Shown here piece by piece: positions 1 to 12,904 of a stretch of 64,000 bases of DNA; position 1 is the stretch's first letter, and each line of letters opens with the position of its first letter. The notes below the pieces were generated by a model. The model searched no databases. It was not told the origin of the DNA and saw only the letters and a program-made list of their open reading frames with translations. Source of the DNA: Colletes latitarsis (lineage: Eukaryota > Arthropoda > Insecta > Hymenoptera > Colletidae); contig NC_135141.1 in NCBI RefSeq assembly GCF_051014445.1, positions 15,376,001 to 15,440,000 of the forward strand. Direction: 5' to 3'. Both the position numbers and the translations under genes were made by a program.

Positions 1-1600
1 GAGGAAAACCGGTGAAAGAAAAACGGGGCCATAGATTCGGTCCTCGTTGGAGGATCCCTTTTTGCCGCAGTCTCGAGGTGTCGTGCGCGAGAGAATCGTT
101 CGCAGATGGCGCGAGTGCACCGGAGGATTTGTGATTAATTAAAACTCGTTTCCGCGGCTCTCGCGCCGCGAACTCCACCGCGAGGGGGTTGCAATAACCG
201 TAGACTTACGCCTTGGACCAGGCCGCACCCCCTCGAAGAAGGGGTTGGTCCTTTCGAGGAGCCGTTCTCCTGCAGGTCTGTTGTACGAAAAGCGGCCATG
301 CGCACCTCACTGCCATCATGAAACCCTTCCCCTTCTCCGCGAGGGGTGGAGGAAGGGTCGATGCCACCGTGACGGCCACACCTGTGCAGCTGCAGCTCGA
401 TGCACGGGGTGCGATTTCGCTTCGCCTCGACGTGCTCTGAGAAACTAACGTTGACTTCGAACCGGAATAATTGATCGGTGGAATTGATGCGACGAGAGAC
501 GAGTACAAATAGATTTGGGGATTGTATTCCTCTACTCCCTTCAACGTTTGCCAAGGAGATCTACTCTAGTTACTCCAACTCAATATTTCGTGGAATAAAG
601 ACATATTATAATCAACATTCGATCTTTGTGCAAATATTTCATTAATTTTATCGAAAAGTTGCAAAACGTCGAACCAATTCCGAAGTGGCGATTAACGAAA
701 CACGTGGGCCGATTTTCGCAAATTTCAACAGGTAGCGTGCCAGCGTCTGCCTGGTAAAAAACGTAGCGAACAGCCGTCGATAAAATAATCAAAATCACGA
801 AAGAAGTTCGAGCAGCCCCAACGCGCTGCCATTGCAACGTGATCCCCTGTGCAACAACCTGGCCGGAGGTCTGACGGACGGAGGGAGGAGACATCGAGAG
901 AAAACCTCGAATATAGGCAGCTCGTCAGAGGTGAGAGACGAACAAGCCCACTATCAGTACCAAAGGAGGAACAAAGAGTCGAAAGAATCGTCGAAAGAGA
1001 CCGGCGTTGGGAGCGAGGCGAGCGAGATGCCAGCCGCGGGGCGACCAAGAGGAACGAGGAGGTTCGCTCGGAGGGAAAGGCAGAGCGAGGGTGTTGTGGG
1101 AGAGAGAGAGAGAGCGAGAAGAGGACCGGCCGCGGTGAGGTCGATGAGGAGCCTCGGTCGGCGCACTCAGAGGCGTAACCGGCAGCTCCGTCTCGATTGG
1201 TCGGGACTGGAGCAGCCCGGTTTCCACCCATCACAGGCGCAAGTCTGAAAAAATCCCGACCCCCTCCAGAAGGTGGAAAGCGAGTCGAAGGTGGACGAGA
1301 GAGAGGCACGAAAAGGAGCCAGACAGCAGCTTGGGACTCCGCGGCGAGGTCCTCCGTTCCTCGGCCAACCCCGCCCGGGGGTTGACTCCCCAGGTCCCAC
1401 CATCCCTCCAGTGCCGCCATCGCCGCCCTCCATCCACCTCCAGGGTGTCGCTGAATCCGGGATCCCCGGCTCCGGGAGCTGCTCCTTTTTTTCCCCCGTC
1501 GCGCTTCTGCCTGGAGGGTTTCATCATTTCTGAAGGAGCTTGAATGTTTTAAAAGGGGTTGGGGCACTTGCTCGGGAAGCCGTTTGTTTTTGGAAATGGA
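1..1600. other. GC-rich island, possible promoter or exon region
   Basis: This stretch is clearly richer in G, C and CpG than the rest of the window. It has overlapping open frames on both strands, the longest being 280 codons on the minus strand at 725-1567 and 138 codons on the plus strand at 832-1248. Open frames in several phases at once are expected where stop codons are rare in GC-rich DNA. The predicted peptides are low-complexity (Arg, Ser, Gly, Pro) and I recognise no domain. A short GA-rich tract lies near 1097-1120. It could be a promoter with untranslated first exon of a gene running off the left edge, or a regulatory island. No function is assigned. Confidence 0.4.
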
Positions 1601-2690
1601 TAGTTCGCGGGGCCGGTTTTTGCTCGCCGCCTGGGATGCCTGGGATCCCGCGACGGTTGTTTCGAATTCTGATGGTTAATTGACTAGTTAGCGTGCAAGC
1701 GGGATTTTTCAGCGGAATGAAGACGTGTCCTCGCTACGAAGCTTCGTTTTCACTTCGAGGATTAATCTTCTGCCAGCTGAAGCTGCAGGGCTGCCCTTCT
1801 AGACGGAAAAGGATACCTATGTTAGTTTTTAAAATGTTTAGACCACGCATGAGTAACTACGAGTCGTAAATCAAACGTGGCCCCTTGAACGTTTCATTTT
1901 ACATTATTTACTACGTAAATCTCGCGTCAAATAGGCAATATTACGTACACGCTTCTTTCTATTAATATAAAACAATATTTGTCTTCTTTAAACAGTGAAA
2001 TATATCTTCAAATACTAATTTGGAACGATTTTTAACCTCTGAGATGTACAATTCTTCCAAAGAAGATGTACATACTAAGGACGACATGCAGGTGAACATT
2101 GAAAATCTTTTCTTAACTACCAAATATTTCTGATTTGAACGTACAAATATTGTATACTTAATTTTACATACCCCCATAAAGTCTATTGTTCTTTATTTCG
2201 CAAAGTGTCACCTGAGAGAAACAGTACAGCAACTCGAATTTCGATATGAAAATGTTATTATTTCAATACCTCCTTCAATTTTGGCAACGATATATCTTCC
2301 AATGATAAAAATTCTATCACCAGATCGTTGCTTGATACGCAACTCGGAAGTTGCTTTCATGATAAATGACGCTGTTATGCAACGAAGCTACACAGGAAAC
2401 TGAAAGTATACGCGTTTAGACAAAACACTCGAGATTATCAAATGCAGATTAGAATTATTTATTTATATCGTAAATAAATTCTTTGAGGAAGAAACTTTTG
2501 AGGAAGTTTCATCGAAAGTTCCTCATCTAAAATGCTCTTTCATATTACACAATTACTCTCTTTGAATTTTCTTTTCACATGAAAAAGACGTTGACCATTC
2601 TTCTGTACATTTCCAAATAAACTAATCAAACGATTTAGAGTATCCTTCACAATATACGGATGTTTACACTTTGGAAATTGAACTACAATG
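1601..2690. other. AT-rich intergenic or intronic DNA, nothing definite
   Basis: Mostly AT-rich unique-looking sequence. The only open frame of note (71 codons, minus strand, 1962-2177) has no recognisable motif. I see no RNA gene, transposon end or tandem repeat here. Confidence 0.5.
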
Positions 2691-3451
2691 TCGGTCCATT
2701 CGACGACACGTGAACCGCGATAATAATTTTGGATGGATCTGTCGCGAAATATTCAGCTGAAGTATTCAGCTCCAGAATGGTTAAAGCGTGTGTTTCCAGA
2801 ATGCGGCGTTGCGTTAATTGCGTAGCGATGGACGGCAAAGGTTGAAGGCGGTCCGCGACGTACCGTGAGACGAATCCAAAGTCGAAATTAGCGAATACTC
2901 GCGCAAGAGACGCTTAACGACCGCTCGCGCGGCTCCCCGGGGCCGAAATGAGCTGAAAACGGTCTGAAATAAAATTAGGATGCCGCGCGGCGTTCCGCAG
3001 CGGGCTGTCTCCAGGTAGACATTGACTTCGCCCATCGCGCATTCCTCGTCCTTTTGCGGCAACTGGAATTGGAACTAAAATTCTGAAAGGATACGCGCGG
3101 AATCGCATCCAGCCAGCCCTTAAGTAATCCCAGACCAAGTATTCTAAAGAAGTCCAAGGGTGAAAAAACTCGGTGGCGGCATTTTAAGCGGAGAAACGGC
3201 AGCGGGGAGCGCCGAAAGACCCGTCCACCGTCTCCGCCCTGTCGAATTGTTCGATCAAAAACGATCGATTAAGAGGAAAGAAGTAGCTTTCAACGATGAT
3301 GTCTGTTGACGTAATTTCACCGCTCTGTTGGCGATCACGCGTCGAAGGAAACGCGCTGGAACTGTTCAAGAGGTTAGGTGTCTTCCTCGTTATCGATCGA
3401 TCGTATCTGGAAATCACAAACTTTTGGAACATTCTTTACATTCGTCTAGCT
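2691..3451. other. GC-richer island with GATCGAT motifs, no recognised gene
   Basis: GC content rises relative to the flanks, and several short frames are open on both strands (for example 82 codons minus at 2814-3062 and 62 codons plus at 3296-3484). None resembles a known protein. The segment includes the run atcgatcgatcg near 3393. It is a candidate for conserved non-coding DNA by composition only. Confidence 0.3.
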
Positions 3452-6400
3452 CTGTCGATTATTTCTACTTTAAATTTCAGATAGAAACTAGCTACTTAAG
3501 TAGTAGATACTTCAAGTAGCTTTAGGTAAGAATAGTGAAGAGTAGGGTAAAACCACATATCTGCCAATTATTTCTACTTTAAATTTCAAATAGAAAGTAG
3601 CTTTAAGTAAGAATAATGGAGAGTAGGTAGAGTAGTAGAATAATCTATGTCGATTATTTCTACTTTAAATTTCAAATACAAAAGTAGCTAATTAAGTAGT
3701 AGATACTTCAAGTAGTTTTAGGTAAGAATAGTGGAAATAGGGTAAAACCACATACCTGCCAATTATTTCTACTTTAAATTTCAAATAGAAAGTAGCTTTA
3801 AGTAAGAATAGTGGAGAGTAGGTAGAGTAGTAGAATAATCTTTGCCGATTATTTCTACATTAAATTTCAAATAGAAAGTAGCTTTAGGTAAGAATAGTGG
3901 AGAGTAGGTAGAGTAGTAGAATAATCTCTGCCAATTATTTCTACTTTAAATTTCAAATACGAAAGGAGCTACTTAAGTAGTAGATACTTCAAGTAGTTTT
4001 AGGTAAGAATAGTGGACAGTAGGGTAAAACCTCATACCTGCCAATTATTTCTACTTTAAATTTCAAATAGAAAGTAGCTTTAGGTAATAATAGTGGAATG
4101 TAGGGTAAAACAACATACCATTGATTTTCCATAATGTAATGTTGCAATTTTTGTATAACACCTCTTCGAATCATTTTGAGAAGTCATAATCTCTGTCGAT
4201 TATTTCTACTTTAAATTTCAGATACAAAAGTAGCTACTTAAATAGTAAATACTTAAAGTAGCTTTGGGTAAGAATAGTAGAGAGTAGGGTAAAGCACATA
4301 CCTGCCGATTATTTCTACTTTCAATTTCAAATAGAAAGTAGCTTTAAGTAAGAATAGTGGAGAGTAGGTAGAGTAGTAGAATAATCTCTGCCAATTATTT
4401 CTACTTTAAATTTCAGATACAAAAGTAGCTACTTAAATAATTGATACTTCAAGTAGTTTTAGGTATGAATAGTGGACAGTAGGGTAAAACCACATACCTG
4501 CCAATTATTTCTACTTTAAATTTCAAATAGAAAGTAGCTTTAAGTAAGAATAGTGGAGAGTAGGTAGAGTAGTAGAATAATCTTTGCCGATTATTTCTAG
4601 TTTAAATTTCAAATAGAAAGTAGCTTTAGGTAAGAATACTGGAGAGTAGGTAGAGTAGTAGAATAATCACTGCCGATTATTTCTACTTTAAATTTTAGAT
4701 ACCAAAAGTAGCTACTCAAGTAGTAGATACTTAAAGTAGGTTTAGGTAAGAATAGTGGAGAGTAGAGTAAAACCACATACCATTGTTTTTCCATAATGTA
4801 ATGTTGCAATTTTTGTATAACACCTCTTCAATGCATTTTGAGAGGTCAACATCTCTGTCGATTATTTCTACTTTAAATTTCAGATAGAAAGTAGCTACTT
4901 AAGTAGTAGATACTTAAAGTAGCTTTAGTTAATAATAGTGGAGAGTAGGGTAAAACAACATACCATTGATTTTCCATAATGTAATGTTGCAATTTTTGTA
5001 TAACACCTCTTCAAATCATTTTGGGAAGTCATCATCTCTGTCGATTATTTCTACTTTAAATTTCAGATACAAAAGTAGTTACTTAAATAGTAAATACTTA
5101 AAGTAGCTTTGGGTAAGAATAGTAGAGAGTAGGGTAAAGCACATACCTGCCAATTATTTCTACTTTAAATTTCAAATAGAAAGTAGCTTTAGGTAAATAT
5201 AGTGGAGAGTAGGTAGAATAGTAGAATAATCTTTGTCGATTATTTCTACTTTAAATGTCAAATAGACAGTAGCTACTTAAGTAGTAAATACTTCAAGTAG
5301 CTTAAAGTTAGTAAATTAGTAAATACTTAAGTAGTAAATACTTCAAGTAGCTTTAGGTAAGAATAGTGAAGAGTAGGGTAAAACCACATATCTGCCAATT
5401 ATTTCTACTTTAAATTTCAAATAGAAAGTAGCTTTAGGTAAGAATAGTGGAGAGTAGGTAGAGTAGTAGAATAATCTTTGCCGATTATTTCTACTTTAAA
5501 TTTCAAATAGAAAGTAGCTTTAGGTAAGAATAGTGGAAAGTAGGTAGAGTAGTAGAATAATCTCTGTCGATTATTTCAACTTTAAATTTCAGATACAAAA
5601 GTAGCTACTTAAGTAGTTGATACTTCAAGTAGCTTTAGGTAAGAATAGTGGAGAGTAGGTAGAGTAGTAGAATAATCTCTGCCGATTATTTCTACTTTAA
5701 ATTTCAAATACCAAAGTAGCTACTTAAGTAGTAGATACTTCAAGTAGTTTAAGGTAAGAATAGTGGAGAGTAGGTAAAACCACATACCATTGATTTTCCA
5801 TAATATGATGTTGCGATTTTTGTATAACACTTCTTCAAAACATTTTGAGAGGTTATCATCTCTGTTGATTATTTTTACTTTAAATTTCAGATAGAAAGTA
5901 GCTACATAAGTAGTAGATACTTCAAGTAGCTTTAGGTAAGAATAGTGGAGAGTAGGGTAAAACCATATATCTGCCGATTATTTCTACTTTAAATTTCAAA
6001 TAGAAAGTAGCTACTTAAGTAGTAGATACTTCAAGTAGTTTTAGGTAAGAATAGTGAAGAATAGGATAAAACCATATATCTGCCGATTATTTCTACTTTA
6101 AATTTCAAATAGAAAGTAGCTTTAGGTAAGAATAGTGGAGAGTAGGCAGAGTAGTAGAATAATCTCTACCAATTATTTCTACTTTAAATTTCAGATACCA
6201 AAGTAGCTACTTAAGTAGTAGATACTTCAAGTAGCTTTAGGTAAGAATAGTGGAGAATAGGTAAATCCACATACCATTGTTTTTCCATAATGTAACGTTT
6301 CGATTTTTATATAACACCTTTTCAAAGCATTTTGAGAGGTCATCATCTCTGTCGATTATTTCTACTTTAAATTTCAGATACAAGAGTAGCTACTTAAATA

Positions 6401-6826
6401 GTAGCTACTTAAAGTAGCTTTAGGTAAGAATAGTGAAGAATAGGATAAAACCATATATCTGCCGATTATTTCTACTTTAAATTTCAAATAGAAAGTAGCT
6501 ACTTAAGTAGTAGATACTTCAAGTAGTTTTAGGTAAGAATAGTGAAGAATAGGATAAAACCATATATCTGCCGATTATTTCTACTTTAAATTTCAAATAG
6601 AAAGTAGCTTTAGGTAAGTATAATGGAGAGTAGGCAGAGTAGTAGAATAATCTCTACCAATTATTTCTACTTTAAATTTCAGATACAAAAGTAGCTACTT
6701 AAGTAGTAGACACTTAAAGTAGCTTTAAGTAAGAATAGTGGAGAGTAGGGGAAAACCACACACCATTGTTTTCCCATAATGTAACGTTGCGATTTTTGTA
6801 TGACACTCACCCCAAATCATTTTGAA
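3452..6826. repeat. Satellite A: about 3.4 kb composite tandem array
   Basis: Tandem array whose core unit is about 86 bp. It is built from gattatttctactttaaat, a tagaaagtagctttaggtaa segment and a tagagtagtagaataatctc segment. Longer variants carry a palindrome-rich insert (agtagctacttaagtagtag and relatives containing ACTTAAGT). A further spacer block containing ttccataatgtaatgttgc recurs about six times (near 4118, 4785, 4968, 5790, 6278 and 6768), giving a higher-order pattern. Copies differ by a few percent. Short open frames inside (for example 3989-4174 and 4609-4809, minus) repeat with the unit and are not genes. Confidence 0.9.
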
Positions 6827-8720
6827 GGGTGTACATATATCCTACATCTTGACCTATATCCGAAGGACGTCCAAAAATATTAGTACAGGATACGATATAG
6901 AACATGATCGATAAAATAATTTTAACTATTACGTAATCTATGTTCGATATTTTAGGTTGGCAGGTATACCATTCCATTCGAGATCTTCTTTGCCTAACTA
7001 TAATCAAAGTACTTAGCACACCCGTAAGCTTGTTAGACGCCAAAGAATGAACTATGGCAAATTTCTTTATATTAAAATACACATATTTACGAAGTATAAA
7101 TTTAGAATTTCTCCATAGATTTATAGTACTTTCTTATAAAATGGATTCAATACAAATATAATACGTTATATTTTGTATTATGTTTATTATTATGTATTAC
7201 TTATTATGGTAATTTATTATCAAATAAATATTATATATATTTATTGTCGAAATTAAACACCTCTTCAGCTGGCATACATTTAATCTTATATTCATTCCCT
7301 AAGTCGAGGATAGCGTATACTGAACTTGCTCCATTTTAATCAACAAGTGTAATAGAAAGGATAAACTTAACCATGTGTGCGTATAGAATCTTGATTTCTT
7401 CTATGATTGGTGAATATTGCTATGAAAAGACCAGGTCTTTTTGTAACAAATAATCTTAAAAAAGCTCATATCCTTAGATTACTATATCTCTAATTGGTGT
7501 GATCAACGTGAAATCTATGTCTCTCAAGTTACACATTACACACTTAATAAATAAAAAGGTTTAACAGATTCCTTACAGAAGAATGAAATTTTTACTTTTT
7601 AAACACAATTTAAATCTATGTTTAAAAATAATGTATTGATGTTTTAACCATTTTCATTCAATTTGAACAGTTTTATGCTTCTGAACAATGTAACAAAAAT
7701 AAATACAATAAAAAATAATAAACCATGAACGTATAAACAACCTAGAAACAATTTCTTCTTACAATTATTCAAAAATAAAATAAAATTCATGCAGTAAAGC
7801 AGTATTTCGAAAATGTCTACTACACGTCCTTTAAAAAGAATTGTTAATAGATTTCCTAGACTAGAATTGATTCCTAGCTTTTAAACATAGTTTGTAGACT
7901 CGTATGACTTTTCCTACAATTTGTTTAAAACTATAAAATAATACAATTTTTTTTACTGTATAATATTAAAAAGATTCTTCTTACTCAACTCCCAAATAAA
8001 ACAATTTCATTACAAACAAGCAGTTCAATGAATTTTACTGTCTTTATTATTTTCATATAAATGTCATAACTAGCAAATGTTGATAAAATTATAAAAACAG
8101 TTGTACAAATGTTAAACAAGAGGTAGTATTCGTACTAAACTCGAAACTATATCAAGTTTTTCCTTTACGTCAACGGAACACAGCATGTTTTTTCTTTCAT
8201 TGATGGTTTTCGATTAACATATCTCATCTCTTCGATGAATTAATGTATGATGCATATTTCTTTATGAGATAAAACCTGTCATCAATAATGTTTAGACCCG
8301 AAAAGTCGTCGAAAAAGCTACAGTGAACGGCTAATGCAACTCCATTTTCTAATGTCTTAACAAAAATTTTAGAAGATGTGCCTAAAAGTGTATATATTTA
8401 TTTTAAATCCAAATTTTCTACTTTAAACAGTTCATGCATCGAACATTCCCAAGAATTGACCTGTTTTAAGGTTCTTGTTTAAAGTACAGAAACATTTTCC
8501 CATTAAACTTTGTCTTAGACTATGGATCAACTATTTATTATTCTTTTTCATCAAACTAATATACACTTTTGGTATACTTTATAGTACTTGGACTAATTAT
8601 GCAAATAGTACGTTAGAGAAAGGATAGTAAGTGTAGAGAAAGTCGATCAGTTTGTAAAATACTGACATGTTACTTATTTATCAAATGCATCCGGTGTATT
8701 AATAAACAATAAAGTTAAAC
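6827..8720. other. AT-rich DNA, nothing definite
   Basis: Strongly AT-rich, with homopolymer runs. The only open frame (91 codons, minus, 6807-7082) overlaps the end of satellite A and shows no motif. I see no transposon terminus, RNA gene or tandem repeat. Confidence 0.5.
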
Positions 8721-9184
8721 ATTGAAACGACTTGGTATCGTCGGTAGAATCTATCGACGTGGCGATCTCCGACTTCTCAGTGCCTTTTCCTATTCCCATG
8801 TACACCGGTGCTAATTACAGCACAGCGATTCGACGAGTGGTTTTCCATAGAGGGAAATGGAATTTTCTTGGCGCGCAGAGTTCAAAGTCGTCGGCTTTCC
8901 TGGAGGCCGGAAAGACAGAAGTCAACGGACTCATGGTCGTTGAGTACCGTTCTCGACGTTTGCGACATCCAACGACGAATATCACGGCCGATCGATAGAT
9001 CCTCGGCCTTTCGCCGCCATTTAATGGCGCTACTTGATCGCGTAATAGCTTCGACGAGAGCTCGTCGAGACTTGCGAACGATTTCGCTGAAAAACTTCAC
9101 TTTCCGATTAAACAGAGGGTTCCCGTTGTCAATTAAATCTAAAGAAATCAAAGTAATCAACACGTGGAAAGCTTTCGAAAAACA
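8721..9184. other. GC-richer segment with overlapping open frames, unassigned
   Basis: A GC-richer block beside satellite B, open in three frames: 88 codons plus at 8732-8998, 158 codons plus from 8808 running into the satellite, and 93 codons minus at 8882-9163. The plus frame from 8808 ends in satellite sequence, which argues against a full-length protein. A polypyrimidine-poor acceptor-like ctaattacag lies at about 8810-8820. I do not recognise any product. It could be an exon remnant or conserved non-coding DNA. Confidence 0.25.
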
Positions 9185-10553
9185 TATTTATAAAATCAAA
9201 GGTTTTCCTTTTATTATTATTATTATTATCTATTATTCAACGTTTTTACTATCCACACTTGAAGGCACATACAAATATTTATAAATTCAAATGTCTTTCA
9301 TCTATTATTAATGTTATCATCTATTATTCAATGTTTTTATCTATCCACACTTGAAAGTACATACAAATATTTATAAAATCAAAGGTCTTCCCTCTATTAT
9401 TATTGTTATTATCTATTATTCAACGTTTTTACTATCCACACTTGAAGGTACATACAAATATTTATAAAATCAAAGGTCTTCCCTCTATTATTATTGTTAT
9501 TATCTATTATTCAACGTTTTTATCTATCCACACTTGAAGGTACATACAAATATTTATAAAATCAAAGATCTTCCTTCTATTATTATTGTTATTATCTATT
9601 ATTCAACGTTTTTACTGTCCACACTTGAAGGTACATACAAATATTTATAAAACCAAAGGTTTTCCTTTTATCATTATTGTTATTATCTATTATTCAACGT
9701 TTTTACTATCCACACTTGAAGGTACATACAAATATTTATAAAATCAAAGGTCTTCCTTCTATTATTATTGTTATTATCTATTATTCAACGTTTTTACTGT
9801 CCACACTTGAAGGTACATACAAATATTTATAAAATCAAAGGTCTTCCTTCTATTATTATTGTTATTATCTATTATTCAACGTTTTTACTGTCCACACTTG
9901 AAGGTACATACAAATATTTATAAAATCAAAGGTCTTTCTTCTATTATTAATGTTATTATCTATTATTCAACTTTTTTACTATCCACACTTGAAGGTACAT
10001 ACAAATATTTATAAACTCAAAGGTCTTCCTTCTATTATTATTGTTATTATCTATTATTCAACGTTTTTACTGTCCACACTTGAAGGTACATACAAATATT
10101 TATAAACTCAAAGGTCTTCCTTCTATTATTATTGTTATTATCTATTATTCAACGTTTTTACTGTCCACACTTGAAGGTACATACAAATATTTATAAACTC
10201 AAAGGTCTTTCATCTATTATTAATGTTATTATCTATTATTCAATGTTTTTATCTATCCACACTTGAAGGTACATACAAATATTTATAAAATCAAAGGTTT
10301 TCCTTTTATCATTATTGTTATTATCTATTATTCAACGTTTTTACTGTCCACACTTGAAGGTACATACAAATATTTATAAAATCAAAGGTTTTCCTTTTAT
10401 CATTATTGTTATTATCTATTATTCAACGTTTTTACTGCCCACACTTGAAGATACATACAAATATTTATAAAATCAAAGGTCTTCCTTCTATTATTATTGT
10501 TATTATCTCTTATTGAACGTTTTTACTATCCACACTTGAAGGTACATACAAAT
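9185..10553. repeat. Satellite B: about 15 copies of a 91-bp unit
   Basis: Head-to-tail array. The landmark cacacttgaaggtacatac recurs at about 9254, 9345, 9436, 9529, 9621, 9713, 9803, 9894, 9984, 10075, 10166, 10258, 10348, 10440 and 10531, an average spacing of 91 bp. Each unit also carries a TTATTATTGTTATTATC-type microsatellite-like core. Copies are highly similar, differing by single substitutions and small indels, which suggests recent amplification or homogenisation. Confidence 0.93.
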
Positions 10554-10632
10554 ATATGTACATTTATACATGAATTTCAACTATTATTTTGTTATCTGAA
10601 ACACTATTAACATAGGTGGACAATTGCAATTA

Positions 10633-10700
10633 CAGTAGAACCTCGATCATCCAAATTAATAAGGATGCAAGTTCGTTCGATCTGGATAAACCAAGTGGTA
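10633..10700 (+). mobile_element. pogo/Tigger-like terminal repeat remnant
   Basis: TA followed by CAGTAGAACCTCGATCATCC at 10633 resembles the terminal inverted repeat of pogo/Tigger-type DNA transposons (CAGTxxAACCTCGATTATCC). It is followed by a second half, gttcgttcgatctggataa, of the same general layout. I do not find a matching opposite end nearby, so this is probably a solo end or a truncated miniature element. Family attribution is from memory of the terminal consensus. Confidence 0.45.
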
Positions 10701-11047
10701 TGTAATAAAACCATTGAAAATAAATATTGAAAATGATCTACGCGTTTATCAAATTCATAATTGTTAGATGCAGCTGAGTTCTTTGTTCCCTTTAATATAA
10801 ATATTTTTACTAAATTTTCGCCTATCTTAATGCAATATACTTGGCATATTCACACTACGTTTTCACGATACCCATTTCTTTATTGCCTGATCTAATTTTA
10901 CCCTCTTTCATTATTTATCATTTCTGCAATTGTGAACATATTTGTTATTTTTTTTGTTACTTATGGGGCGATGAATCATGTAACTTGGAATGTATGTCTG
11001 CGTCTAATATTTTCGAGACATTAAACTATGATACGTAAATTGTACAC
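10701..11047. other. AT-rich DNA, nothing definite
   Basis: AT-rich linker between the pogo-like end and T1. A 65-codon open frame (10841-11038, plus) is AT-driven and has no recognisable motif. Confidence 0.45.
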
Positions 11048-11900
11048 TTCTTGACTGAGGCCTTGTTAAAAAGTTATTAACAATTAAATTAAAAAATTTC
11101 AAATCGTTCTAGAAAAATTATTTTTAGTTGTGGGGGTCAATTACAATCATTTTTGGTGAATAGACATACCTCCGAAATCCTACCCACTTTCGAGAAAAAA
11201 ATTCGAGTAAGTGCTGAAACTTTTGGGTGGAAAAAAAGACTTTCGAATCGTCCTGGAAAAATTATTTTTAGTTACAGAGGTCAATTGCAAGCATTTTTGG
11301 TCAATAGACATACTCTCGAAATCCTACTCAGTTTCGAGAAAAAAATTCCTTACCGAAAATATAATTTCTGGCCAGAAATGTCTGCCCGAATTTTCATGTG
11401 AATCTTTAAAACGTCATAACTTCTGAACGGATTGGACGATTTTAATGTTTAAAAAAGCAAACTACGCGTATTTTCATGGAGAATATGTACAAATCGCAAT
11501 AATATTCGAAAAGTTGGTCCTTGATCCCGCAAAATGAGAAAAACACCATAAAAATGGTCCAATTTTCAAACGACCATAATTCCTAGAATAGTGAATATAT
11601 TTCAATGAAACTTTTTTTTGAAGTAGAGCTCATGGGTACCTACAAAAAAGTATTACACAACTTTTTTGTAGGGCATCAAATGAAATTACTAAAAATAAAA
11701 AAGGAATTTTTAAGAAAAATCGACAAGGGATGGTGCCTAAATTTTTCGACGAAAAAAAAATTTGTAATTAATTCTGAAAAAATTAGTCTCGGTTGCGGGG
11801 GTCAATTATAATTATTTTTGGTGAATAGACATACCCCCGAATTCCTGCGTATTTTCGAGAAAAAAATTCAGTACTGGTGAGACTGTAAATGTTAATAACT
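11048..11900 (-). mobile_element. T1: truncated T-family element
   Basis: Starts abruptly inside the terminal region (the gaggccttgttaaaaagtta block) without the CAGGGTG end. It then carries the 'b' sub-end (aacaattaaatt), two X modules, a Y module and a final X module, and ends in a partial 'a' sub-end near 11890. Order b-to-a on the plus strand gives minus orientation. Both tips are missing. Open frames inside are module-derived. Confidence 0.8.
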
Positions 11901-12380
11901 TCATTCATCCAACTCCCATTGAGATGGGACAGACTAGATAAAATGATTACAAAAATATTCAATTACTAATAAAACATAATTGTAAAGTAAACTAAAAGTG
12001 GAATGGTGTAATGTATAAGAAAATTATTTTATTTAAATTATAGAATCGACAGGACTATCCCAAGTGATAAAACAAAATATCATAGAAAATATTAACACTG
12101 TTAATCTTATTAATTTCTTATGGCGTCAAATTATGCACGTATCACATCTTTTCATTTTTGCTTACGATTGTAAGTGATAATATTATTGTTTTTTTCGAAG
12201 TATTGTAAATTCTTAGTCTAAACATTTGGTTCCTTTTTTTAATGTACTTTTAAAAAAATAATCTGTTTCCATTAAATAATGTGTTCTAATTTTTCTTAAA
12301 AAATTATAGATCGTATGTAAGTATGCCAATTGTTATTTAGTATTAATAATTTCAGTGGCTAAAACTGTACTCGCTAGTTT
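11901..12380. other. AT-rich DNA, nothing definite
   Basis: AT-rich stretch downstream of T1. A small inverted repeat (tcccattgagatggga, about 11914-11929) is visible. No gene or element is recognised. Confidence 0.45.
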
Positions 12381-12904
12381 CGAGTGATATTTTTATCCGA
12401 TATGCCATCAGTAGAAGAAAAGGGAATAGTCGAAAGAATATTCCAAGAGAATAGGTATTTTAAAAGAAAAGATTGGTAAGATATGTGACGGTTCGAGAGA
12501 TCGCGAAGAAATATCGCTCTCTAACGCGATACCTTTCGATAAAAGACCACGGGCGCGATAATTCTATCGAGCGACGTTAATTCCATGTGCAACGGCCAGA
12601 AGGGGAAAATTAAGCATAGTCATATTCGCAATTAGAACGCGACCTAAGTTCGCTCATTTGCGGATTGTGCCGTGTAATCTCTCGTGACCCTCCTTGCACG
12701 TCCCTTCTTCCTCAAGCTGGGGATTCCCCTTTTCCCGTGACTCGCGATTTTTCGCGTCCTCGAGACGATCATTAACCCTGGAACGTTTCTACGTTTCGCG
12801 CTCACGATCTCTGGGTCAAAAAAGACCCAAATCTACGGAATAAAGCCTGGTATACATCATATGTGTGACTTAGCAATGTAATTAACCCTTTTGTTCCGAA
12901 GGAA
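12381..12904. other. GC-richer spacer between inverted T1 and T2
   Basis: Moderately GC-rich non-repetitive sequence with CpG-containing words (gcgataattctatcgagcg and similar). No open frame of useful length is present. It lies between two T elements of opposite orientation. Candidate conserved non-coding DNA by composition only. Confidence 0.3.

Noticed and set aside
725..1567. 280-codon minus-strand frame as a protein-coding gene
   Set aside because: Several other frames are open over the same bases, the peptide is low-complexity, and no domain or splice structure supports it.
3452..6826. CRISPR-like array
   Set aside because: Units are contiguous and variable, with no constant short repeat separated by unique spacers, and the context is a eukaryotic genome.
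12488..12500. Possible tRNA T-loop (ggttcgagag)
   Set aside because: No matching acceptor stem, D-loop or anticodon arm could be folded around it.
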